Positions 1-5,154 of a DNA stretch of 5,154 bases are shown piece after piece. This stretch comes from Bacteroidota bacterium (lineage in GTDB: Bacteria; Bacteroidota; Bacteroidia; Bacteroidales; UBA1715). The position numbers were made by a program, and so were the translations under genes. The first letter of the stretch is position 1; the number at the start of each line of letters is the position of its first letter. The stretch spans positions 1 to 5,154 of the forward strand of contig JAJUFK010000180.1 of NCBI GenBank assembly GCA_029266015.1, read 5' to 3'. The notes under the pieces are model-generated. The model was not told where the DNA came from, made no database searches, and saw nothing but the letters and a program-made list of their open reading frames with translations.

Positions 1-1429
1 CACGTATTTCAATTTCGTTTTTGAAAATATCACCATCTGAAATGACTATTATTTTAGTACTGTCTGATGTATAGTGTGGAGTAAATTGTTTTGGAATAAG
101 TTCTGTTTCAATAGGTGCAGTTCTATTTTTATATAATGAATTATAAGAACCTTCAAATAATACAGCTATAGGTAAATAATACGTATTAAAAAAAGTTTTA
201 TCCGGAACATTATCTAAAATGCTAAATCCTACAGGGTTAGGTACTCCTATGGTGCGTGAATATGCCGATGATGCCAAAAGAATATGTTTTTGTATGGTTC
301 CATTCCCTTCTAATGTGTCAAGTGACGAGGCAAATTCTGCTTTTACCACATCAATAGCATGTGTTATTGGATGGTGAGAATTTCGAAGAGGTTTAAGCAG
401 AGGATAATAATACCATGGTGCAGGTTCAAAACGAGGAGGCATTCCTAACGGACTAATATTAAATGGTATGGTTGCACATTGATTGTCTAATACAATAGTA
501 TTGTTTATTCTAAATCCAAAATTGAAAAATAAATCGGAACTATTGAGTTGTAATGGATAGGCTGTAGTATGCGAACGAATTTGTAATGAATCAATATTTA
601 CTTCAACATTATCGGTTGCTATAAGTAAATTGCCACCGTGCATTACAAATTGGTCAAGTATATATTTATGAGCTTCGCTCAATGCTGTACGTGGTTTAGC
701 AAGTATTACTACATCGTATTTTGTTATGGAATCAAATAATTGTTGTGTTGAAATTCTGTCAACATTATATTGCTCCATTAGTAGCATGGTAGCATCAAAT
801 ACATATTGAAAATCTAATTCCTTATGATCTGTTAAAAAAGCAATGTTTTTACGCTTTTTGGCTGTTAATTGCTTCATGCTTTTTATGCATTGATACTCTA
901 ACTGTTGCAATGCATTGTATATTTGTTCTTCGGTTGAATTTCCTAATGCATTAGCAAGTAAATTTATTGGCACATATTTTTGTGATGTAGATACAATAAT
1001 GCCCGGTAATATATATCGTTGTACCAATTTTCCTTGTTCATCTTCCTCTTGAATTGTATATGGTTTTAACCCATATTGCATCAATCGTTTGTATGTGTTT
1101 TGTATTGAATTTTTTCCTTTACTCAATGATGCCGGGTCAATAAATAATATTTGTACATGGGCTCCACCTATGCGTTTGTATTCATTAAGCATATCATTTA
1201 CTTCGCGCTTCATTTTTGCAAATGCCAGTGGTAATTCTCCATGTAAATACACAGAAAAACGAATTGTATCTTGTAATTCTTCTAAAAATGTAACAGTAGA
1301 TGGGTTTAAAGTATAGCGTTTGTCTCCGGTAACATCTATTCTGTCGTATTGAATTGAAGAAATCCAAAGTACTATAATAAGAACTGCTGTAGCTATTGCA
1401 ATATGTTTTATTCGTTGTAATAATACCAT
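1..1429 (-). CDS. gldG: GldG, gliding-associated ABC transporter accessory subunit (3' end cut by window)
   Basis: GldG is the partner of permease GldF and ATPase GldA in the ABC transporter first described as needed for gliding in Flavobacterium johnsoniae. It is anchored in the inner membrane with a large extracytoplasmic domain. The 476 visible residues read without a stop or frameshift from ATG 1429. Residues 8-25 form an N-terminal membrane segment. The GldG family blocks follow: DVTGDKRYTLNPST (32-45), FSVYLHGELP (58-67), FIDP (96-99), EEQIYNALQQLEYQ (167-180), YDVVILAKPRTALSEAHKY (238-256), DQFVMHGGNLL (259-269), LPIAVLFEGSYNSLYKNR (419-436) and VISDGDI (462-468). Family members are about 560 residues, so roughly 80-90 C-terminal residues, including the expected terminal membrane helix, lie beyond the left edge. 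The start is 3 nt after the gldF stop, which indicates co-transcription and probably coupled translation. Assignment rests on recalled family motifs. The substrate of this transporter is not established. Confidence 0.93.
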   Translation of the reverse strand, partial: MVLLQRIKHIAIATAVLIIVLWISSIQYDRIDVTGDKRYTLNPSTVTFLEELQDTIRFSVYLHGELPLAFAKMKREVNDMLNEYKRIGGAHVQILFIDPASLSKGKNSIQNTYKRLMQYGLKPYTIQEEDEQGKLVQRYILPGIIVSTSQKYVPINLLANALGNSTEEQIYNALQQLEYQCIKSMKQLTAKKRKNIAFLTDHKELDFQYVFDATMLLMEQYNVDRISTQQLFDSITKYDVVILAKPRTALSEAHKYILDQFVMHGGNLLIATDNVEVNIDSLQIRSHTTAYPLQLNSSDLFFNFGFRINNTIVLDNQCATIPFNISPLGMPPRFEPAPWYYYPLLKPLRNSHHPITHAIDVVKAEFASSLDTLEGNGTIQKHILLASSAYSRTIGVPNPVGFSILDNVPDKTFFNTYYLPIAVLFEGSYNSLYKNRTAPIETELIPKQFTPHYTSDSTKIIVISDGDIFKNEIEIR

Positions 1430-1432
1430 AAA

Positions 1433-2164
1433 TTATCTTCGTTTTTTTCGAATATTGAGTGTTGTAAGGTATAAAAAGAAAATAATACAGGAAACAAAAT
1501 AAATCAAATCTCGTGTGTCTATCACACCGCGACTTACTGAATTGTAATGTTGTTGTATTCCTATAGAAGTAATGATATTTTTATTAATAGTTGAAGGTAT
1601 AATTTCTGCTAAAGAATCAAACCCCGTAAAAAACACAAAACAAATAACTGCTGAAATAATAAATGTTATGATTTGATTGTCAGTAAATGATGAAACTAAT
1701 GTGCCAATTGCTACATACATACCACCTATTAATAATAAACCAATATATGCACCAATTGTTGCACCTCCGTCTAAATTGCCGGGAGGACTTCCCAAAGCAT
1801 ACACGGTAAATACATACAGAAGGGTAGGGAGTAATGATATTGTTAATAATATTATGCCGGCTGTAAATTTTGCCAACACTATTGAAATATCAGAAATTGG
1901 GTAGGTTAAAAGTAATTCTATAGTACCTGATTTTTTTTCGTCAGAAAAGAAACGCATACTTATTGCAGGTGCCAAAAATAAAAAAATCCATGGTGCTAAT
2001 ATAAATAAGCCATCAACACTGGCATATCCTGAACGTAAGATATTCATTTCGCCTTGAAATACAAATAAAAATAATCCTGTGATAAGTAAAAAAACAGCAA
2101 TTACCAAATACCCGGTAAATGAATGAAAAAATGATGCTATTTCTTTACGCAATAATGTACCCAT
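1433..2164 (-). CDS. gldF: GldF, gliding-associated ABC transporter permease
   Basis: Integral inner-membrane permease of the ABC-2 type, working with GldG (next gene) and the ATPase GldA (not in this window). The product has 243 residues, close to the usual length of about 241. Numbered from ATG 2164, hydrophobic segments lie at about 19-36, 54-71, 99-123, 137-157, 163-181 and 219-237, giving the six-helix pattern of the family. The cytoplasmic-loop motif EKKSGTIELLLT (76-87) is typical of ABC-2 permeases. The C-terminal block HYNSVSRGVIDTRDLIYF (206-223) is characteristic of GldF. The tail RKKRR is strongly basic. I chose ATG 2164 over the in-frame TTG at 2170, because the family starts M-x-x-LLRKE and no Shine-Dalgarno sequence favours the TTG. 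It is the first gene of a gldF-gldG unit and is divergent from the SRP RNA gene. A possible promoter is at 2184-2191. Presence of gldFG does not by itself prove the organism glides. Confidence 0.93.
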   Translation of the reverse strand: MGTLLRKEIASFFHSFTGYLVIAVFLLITGLFLFVFQGEMNILRSGYASVDGLFILAPWIFLFLAPAISMRFFSDEKKSGTIELLLTYPISDISIVLAKFTAGIILLTISLLPTLLYVFTVYALGSPPGNLDGGATIGAYIGLLLIGGMYVAIGTLVSSFTDNQIITFIISAVICFVFFTGFDSLAEIIPSTINKNIITSIGIQQHYNSVSRGVIDTRDLIYFVSCIIFFLYLTTLNIRKKRR

Positions 2165-2183
2165 ACTCAATTTGTATTTGCTG

Positions 2184-2191
2184 CAAATGTA
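2184..2191 (-). promoter_or_regulatory. possible -7 element of the gldF promoter
   Basis: On the minus strand this reads TACATTTG, an exact match to the Bacteroidota -7 consensus TAnnTTTG. It lies about 20 nt before the gldF ATG and would give a leader of roughly 10-15 nt. No TTG (-33 element) is found at the expected 18-21 nt upstream, so the match may be chance in AT-rich DNA. The element overlaps a 13-bp dyad (2176-2188, ATTTGC-T-GCAAAT) that could be an operator. Confidence 0.35.
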
Positions 2192-2238
2192 TTTAAAAAA
2201 TAAATACTTTGTATGTAATAATGTGTTAAAAAAACTGA

Positions 2239-2250
2239 TAGACTAGTCTA
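2239..2250. repeat. 12-bp perfect palindrome between gldF and ffs
   Basis: TAGACTAGTCTA is identical to its own reverse complement. It sits in the divergent intergenic region, about 75 bp upstream of gldF and 36 bp upstream of the ffs -33 element. That size and position would suit a dimeric regulator's operator. No known regulator consensus was recognised, and a single 12-bp palindrome is weak evidence. Confidence 0.3.
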
Positions 2251-2285
2251 AATGTATTGAATATGTAAACTTATATAAAAAATAA

Positions 2286-2314
2286 TTGTGAATTAAAAAA
2301 AAATACTAATTTTG
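2286..2314 (+). promoter_or_regulatory. promoter of the SRP RNA gene
   Basis: A TTG at 2286-2288 (-33 element), an 18-nt A-rich spacer, then TAATTTTG at 2307-2314, which matches the Bacteroidota -7 consensus TAnnTTTG exactly. This is the promoter type recognised by the primary sigma factor of this phylum. The predicted start falls about 4-7 nt downstream, at 2318-2321. That coincides with the first paired bases of the SRP RNA closing helix, so promoter and RNA boundaries support each other. Confidence 0.75.
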
Positions 2315-2317
2315 CGG

Positions 2318-2418
2318 CGGGGTAAGTCTTACACGACCAGCTCCTGTCGAACTCCCCCAGGTCAGGAATGAAGCAAGGGTAGATGGTTGTAGCGGTGCGA
2401 TGTGAGTAGCTTACCCCG
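2318..2418 (+). ncRNA. ffs: small bacterial signal recognition particle RNA (4.5S type)
   Basis: This RNA is the scaffold of the signal recognition particle. With Ffh it targets nascent membrane and secreted proteins to FtsY. The roughly 101-nt RNA is closed by a 9-bp helix between CGGGGTAAG (2318-2326) and CTTACCCCG (2410-2418). The apical domain-IV hairpin is clear: tetraloop GGAA at 2365-2368, closed by TCA (2362-2364) with TGA (2369-2371). Next comes the conserved symmetric internal loop CAGG (2358-2361) opposite AGCA (2372-2375), which contacts the Ffh M domain, and then CCC/GGG pairing. The absence of an Alu-type 5' domain makes it the short form, as usual in Gram-negative bacteria. Exact ends are inferred from the helix and the promoter and could shift by a few bases. 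The gene is divergent from gldF and lies 27 nt before the YciO-like gene. Confidence 0.94.
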
Positions 2419-2425
2419 TTTTTTT
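2410..2425 (+). terminator. likely terminator formed by the SRP RNA closing helix and T-run
   Basis: The 3' strand of the GC-rich SRP RNA closing helix (2410-2418) is followed immediately by seven T (2419-2425). This resembles an intrinsic terminator, except that the 5' arm of the stem lies about 85 nt away across the folded RNA. It may equally be mainly a 3'-end processing or release site. No separate promoter is visible before the next gene (ATG 2446), so some readthrough seems necessary. Confidence 0.5.
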
Positions 2426-2445
2426 GAAAAATCGGGACATTATTC

Positions 2446-3063
2446 ATGGCGCAATACTTTAAGCTTTATAACGAAAATCCAAACCAACGAACAGTACAAC
2501 AAATTGTAGAAATTTTGCGTCAAGGAGGTGTTATTATTTATCCTACCGATACGGTGTATGGTTTGGGGTGTGATATTTTTAATCAAAAAGCAGTAGAACG
2601 CATTGCTCGTATTAAAGGAGTAAAACTTGAAAAAGCAAATTTTTCGTTTATATGTTATGATTTAAGTCATTTGTCTGATTTTACAAAAAGTGTTGATAAT
2701 CAAACGTATAAATTGATGCGTAAATATTTGCCCGGACCTTTTACGTTTATACTTAATGCTAATTCAAATGTTCCTAAAATATTCAAAAGCAAGAAAAAAA
2801 CAGTAGGTATTCGTATCCCAAATAATAATATTTGCCGAGAAATTGTGAAGGAATTAGGTAATCCAATCGTAACTACTTCTGTAAAAAATCTTGATGATAT
2901 ATTGGAATATACTACTGATCCGGAGTTGCTCAAAGAAGAATTTGATAATTTGGTTGATGCTGTTGTTGATGGGGGATATGGTAATAATGTACCTTCTACT
3001 ATAGTTGATTGTTCGTCGGGTGAAATTGAAATTGTACGTCAAGGAATAGGAATACTTGAATAG
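2446..3063 (+). CDS. yciO: YciO-type YrdC/Sua5-fold protein (often annotated L-threonylcarbamoyladenylate synthase)
   Basis: A 205-residue soluble protein of the YrdC/Sua5 superfamily, a single domain with no C-terminal Sua5 extension. Superfamily synthases make threonylcarbamoyl-AMP from threonine, bicarbonate and ATP for the tRNA t6A37 modification. Visible motifs are YPTDTVYGLGCD (32-43), IKGVKLEKANFSF (56-68), LPGPFTFI (95-102), GIRIPNN (121-127), TTSVKN (143-148), PSTIVD (183-188) and VRQGIG (197-202). The N-terminus (MAQYFKLYNENPNQR) and the length match E. coli YciO (about 206 residues) better than TsaC. The KxR and SxN residues important in TsaC/Sua5 are not conserved: here K57-G-V59, and S-V-K where TsaC has S-A-N. 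Membership of the fold is firm, but the synthase activity is uncertain. No Shine-Dalgarno sequence is present. The gene starts 27 nt after the SRP RNA and is probably fed by readthrough from the ffs promoter. Its stop is 2 nt from that of the convergent neighbour. Confidence 0.9.
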   Translation: MAQYFKLYNENPNQRTVQQIVEILRQGGVIIYPTDTVYGLGCDIFNQKAVERIARIKGVKLEKANFSFICYDLSHLSDFTKSVDNQTYKLMRKYLPGPFTFILNANSNVPKIFKSKKKTVGIRIPNNNICREIVKELGNPIVTTSVKNLDDILEYTTDPELLKEEFDNLVDAVVDGGYGNNVPSTIVDCSSGEIEIVRQGIGILE

Positions 3064-3065
3064 TA

Positions 3066-4472
3066 TTATTGTAAAAAGAAAAATTCAATCAATTCAAATA
3101 AATCTTTTACGGTTAATGTAGACCCTGCTCCGGCATTAGGCCCTTCATCAAAAAAAGTGTCTATTGCAGTAAGCATTTCATCTAAATCAATATAATCATT
3201 TTTGTCGGAATCTAATATTTTATACTTCCATGGTATTTTTTTGTAAAATTGTTTATAAACAGTTCCTCCGTTAAGTAATTTCGGATAAAATCTGTAAATT
3301 TCTCGTTGTTCTACTGTTCGAACACTTTTCATACGGTCTATTAATTCTCTTTCTGTTATACCAATACCTTCGCTTGTTACAAAAAATGCTCTGGTGTGTG
3401 ATTCTTTATCTATATAGTTTGGAACACCGTCTCTATCATCGTCTATAGGGCAACCATTGGCATATACTTTTACTCCTGCAGGTGTATATGGGCATTCATC
3501 CATAGTTTCGTCAATTCCGTCATTATCGGCATCCCAAAATTCTAACAATGCAATAGATGAAATACTGTCGTTATCCCACATTTTACGTTCTTTGCTCATA
3601 ATATTTATAGAAACACTCATATACGCATACGAAAATGCATCGGGTTTTGCATTTCCTTTGCGTTCGGGGTAAATATCATAATAAATACCTTTTGTTGAAA
3701 TATTATCAAGCAAATCTGATGATGTTATGTGGTATTGATATCCCATTTTTATATTCCAATAATCATTTATGTGTATTTGTAATCCTAAATCTATTGGAAA
3801 TGATATGGTTAGAGGTTTGTAGTATGGAATATTATCAATATTTTTTTGTTCATATGCAGTTTCATACGTGTAATCTCTATATACTATTTTCGATTTGCTT
3901 GTAGAAAATTTTGTTTCCGGAATTGTTCTACTGGTACCGTCTTTCCATTGGTAGTATAATGTTGTGTCGTTCCACAAATCTCCTTTGGGTGTAGCACGTT
4001 GCAAACATTCTATTCCTATTACAATATATGGTGAAAGAATTTTGTTGTTTGGTGAAGAATATTTTTGTATTTGTCCAAAATTATAGTGCACACTTGTTCC
4101 AAATGATGTAAGGTCTGTTTTAAAATTTAATGCTGTATTAGTTTTGGTTGGATAATACGAACCGATAAGTGAACCTTTCATAGCAAACAAATCTAAACTA
4201 AATTTTTCATTCAATGGTTGTGATAGAGATATGTGCATTCCCGGTGTACCAATAGTAAAATTTGGTGGCGTTTGTAATGGTAAATCACCATGATAACGGA
4301 AAATTCCTGAACCAATTGTTACTATGGGGAATGAAAGGGGTGGGGTAATGGGTGGTTTATCTAATTGAAGAAGTTTGTCAAGTAACTCAATACTTTGTTT
4401 GTTTTCGTTTGTTTGAGCAAACAAAAATACCTGCAAAAGTACAAATACTACTATGACTCCAATTCTTTTCAT
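3066..4472 (-). CDS. secreted or outer-membrane protein with thrombospondin type 3 and EF-hand calcium-binding motifs
   Basis: A 468-residue envelope protein of unknown exact role. Residues 1-19 are a clear signal peptide (MKR, a hydrophobic run, then LFA) with likely cleavage at A19-Q20. Residues of about 45-292 are rich in alternating aromatic/polar stretches (GIFRYHGDL, YYQWKDG, WNIKMGYQYHI, YAYMSVSINI), consistent with an outer-membrane beta-barrel of the OmpA/porin-like type. Two thrombospondin type 3 calcium motifs follow: DADNDGIDETMDECP (314-328) and DDDRDGVPNYID (344-355), with a cysteine pair at 327 and 341. A canonical EF-hand loop lies at 421-432 (DSDKNDYIDLDE: acidic or Asn at positions 1, 3, 5 and 9, hydrophobic at 8, Glu at 12). 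The protein ends in a hydrophobic helix, LTVKDLFELIEFFF. The peptidoglycan-binding OmpA domain that commonly follows such TSP3 repeats is absent. It lies 48 nt downstream of the SPOR-domain gene and is possibly co-transcribed with it. Barrel topology is inferred from composition, not computed. Confidence 0.85.
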   Translation of the reverse strand: MKRIGVIVVFVLLQVFLFAQTNENKQSIELLDKLLQLDKPPITPPLSFPIVTIGSGIFRYHGDLPLQTPPNFTIGTPGMHISLSQPLNEKFSLDLFAMKGSLIGSYYPTKTNTALNFKTDLTSFGTSVHYNFGQIQKYSSPNNKILSPYIVIGIECLQRATPKGDLWNDTTLYYQWKDGTSRTIPETKFSTSKSKIVYRDYTYETAYEQKNIDNIPYYKPLTISFPIDLGLQIHINDYWNIKMGYQYHITSSDLLDNISTKGIYYDIYPERKGNAKPDAFSYAYMSVSINIMSKERKMWDNDSISSIALLEFWDADNDGIDETMDECPYTPAGVKVYANGCPIDDDRDGVPNYIDKESHTRAFFVTSEGIGITERELIDRMKSVRTVEQREIYRFYPKLLNGGTVYKQFYKKIPWKYKILDSDKNDYIDLDEMLTAIDTFFDEGPNAGAGSTLTVKDLFELIEFFFLQ

Positions 4473-4520
4473 TACAGTATATTTTATATGCAGGTTGTAT
4501 TAAAACAATGCTACATATGG

Positions 4521-5154
4521 TTACTGAACCCATTTTTGATTTGTTATCATAAGAGCTTCTTGTACGGTAATTCTGTTTCGTCCATTGTATGCTACCACAA
4601 ATGCATCTTTTACCGGTGATTCATTCCAAATGGTATTTCTTTGATTACGGGCATTTACATAGGTTTCGAATTTATTAATGGTGTATTTAAACCATCCCTC
4701 AATTTGCTCTACAATAATGTTATCTCTAATGTTCAATTTTGCAAAATAATATTTCGTGTTAACCAATTTATGTCCTGCAGATATCTGCACTCGGAAATAT
4801 ACGTCGAGTTTGCGATTTGGTTCCGGTATTTGTGTAATTTTTGTTTGATTTTGTGAAAAGTTATCTTTATTAGATAGTCGAGCCTGAGGAGTTGCAGTAT
4901 TGTCTACTAAAAGATTATTATGATTTTCATCTTTTATTATAGTTTGTTGCATAGGTTTAGTAGTAACAACACCGTTTTGTACTTGTACTTGTTGTGTAGT
5001 AGGAGTAGTGCTGCTTACCGTTTGTGTAGGTACACGTGTGGTAGTTTGAGCTATAGTTCCTTGTTGTTGATAAGGTTGAGCAGTAACTCCGTTAGTGGTT
5101 GGTTGCACTTGTTGACCTGTAGCAGTAGTTTGCATAGGTTTAGTAGTAACAACA
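4521..5154 (-). CDS. Thr/Gln-rich protein with C-terminal SPOR domain (5' end cut by window)
   Basis: The frame is open to the right edge, so the ATG at 5135 is probably internal: six codons upstream (VVTTKP) duplicate an internal segment. Numbered from that Met, residues 1-66 are a low-complexity Thr/Gln/Val/Pro linker with repeats (QQVQ-x-NGV-x-P-x-QQ), and 67-108 are a polar spacer. Residues 112-190 fit a SPOR domain: VYFRVQIS (112-119), then IEGWFKYTINKFETYVNA (145-162) and VKDAFVVAYNGRNRI (175-189), matching the family pattern of an opening RVQI strand, a W/Y-KYT-x-G/N-F segment, and a closing AFVVAY strand. SPOR domains bind glycan strands lacking stem peptides, often at division sites, and Bacteroidota use them in many envelope proteins. 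The missing N-terminus could hold a signal peptide, a lipobox or a further domain, so the location (periplasmic) is inferred. SPOR assignment is by pattern; the specific function is unknown. Confidence 0.82.
   Translation of the reverse strand, partial: VVTTKPMQTTATGQQVQPTTNGVTAQPYQQQGTIAQTTTRVPTQTVSSTTPTTQQVQVQNGVVTTKPMQQTIIKDENHNNLLVDNTATPQARLSNKDNFSQNQTKITQIPEPNRKLDVYFRVQISAGHKLVNTKYYFAKLNIRDNIIVEQIEGWFKYTINKFETYVNARNQRNTIWNESPVKDAFVVAYNGRNRITVQEALMITNQKWVQ
4948..5154 (-). repeat. 24-bp exact direct repeat within the Thr/Gln-rich linker
   Basis: Positions 4948-4971 and 5131-5154 are identical over 24 bp. They are separated by 183 bp, exactly 61 codons, so the reading frame is kept. They encode VVTTKPMQ-type peptide segments on the minus strand. 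The second copy runs to the window edge, so the true repeat may be longer or part of a tandem series. Between them is a weaker echo (QQVQ, NGV) suggesting older internal duplication. Confidence 0.75.

Noticed and set aside
1089..1316. Plus-strand 75-codon open frame opposite gldG
   Set aside because: It lies wholly within gldG on the opposite strand, has no family-like sequence, and gldG motifs in this stretch are strong.
1677..1904. Plus-strand 75-codon open frame opposite gldF
   Set aside because: It is a shadow of the membrane-protein reading frame and has no promoter or leader signal of its own.
3051..3067. AATACT-TGAAT-AGTATT hairpin at the convergent junction as a bidirectional terminator
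   Set aside because: The stem is only 6 bp with a single G-C pair, and neither strand has a following T-run. I kept it only as a note in the convergent-junction finding.
3635..3904. Plus-strand 89-codon open frame, hydrophobic and Leu/Cys/Tyr-rich
   Set aside because: It is antisense to the 468-residue envelope protein. Its composition is what the complement of AT-rich coding sequence produces.
4473..4520. Promoter for the 468-residue envelope protein in the 48-bp gap
   Set aside because: A TTG and a TATAAAATA stretch are present on the minus strand, but no TAnnTTTG element is found. In DNA this AT-rich such matches are expected by chance.
4948..5154. CRISPR-like or mobile-element repeat
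   Set aside because: The repeated 24 bp lies in frame inside a coding low-complexity linker, with only two copies seen, no regular spacers and no terminal inverted repeats.

Overview
This AT-rich 5.15 kb window comes from a Bacteroidota genome. The evidence is a gldF-gldG gliding-motility ABC transporter pair, a small SRP RNA behind a Bacteroidota-style promoter (TTG, 18 nt, TAnnTTTG), leaders without clear Shine-Dalgarno sequences, and surface proteins carrying thrombospondin type 3, EF-hand and SPOR modules. No rRNA or tRNA is present, so I cannot place it below phylum.

Layout from left to right. Positions 1-1429 (minus strand) hold gldG, cut off at its 3' end by the window edge. Three bases upstream of it lies gldF (1433-2164, minus), so the two form one transcription unit read gldF then gldG. 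An AT-rich divergent intergenic region of about 140 bp (2165-2306) follows. It holds a possible gldF promoter and two short dyads. On the plus strand come the SRP RNA gene ffs (2318-2418), with a good promoter and a T-run after its closing helix, and then a YciO-type YrdC/Sua5-fold gene (2446-3063). That gene meets a minus-strand cell-envelope protein gene (3066-4472) tail to tail, with only 2 nt between the stop codons. Upstream of the envelope gene on the same strand is the 3' part of a Thr/Gln-rich protein ending in a SPOR domain (4521-5154, running off the right edge).

How the genes relate. GldF (membrane permease) and GldG (accessory subunit with a large extracytoplasmic domain) work with the ATPase GldA, which is not in this window. 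The SRP RNA and the YciO-like protein are housekeeping functions, and the latter is probably transcribed at least partly by readthrough from ffs. The two right-hand genes encode envelope proteins, one predicted outer-membrane with calcium-binding motifs and one predicted peptidoglycan-binding. They may be co-transcribed (48 bp gap).

I see no mobile element, CRISPR array, toxin-antitoxin pair or defence system, and no convincing new system. The points most worth a second look are: the YciO-like protein lacks the KxR and SxN residues of genuine threonylcarbamoyl-AMP synthases; the ffs-to-yciO arrangement; the 2-nt convergent junction; the Ca-binding architecture of the envelope protein; and the repeated Thr/Gln linker.
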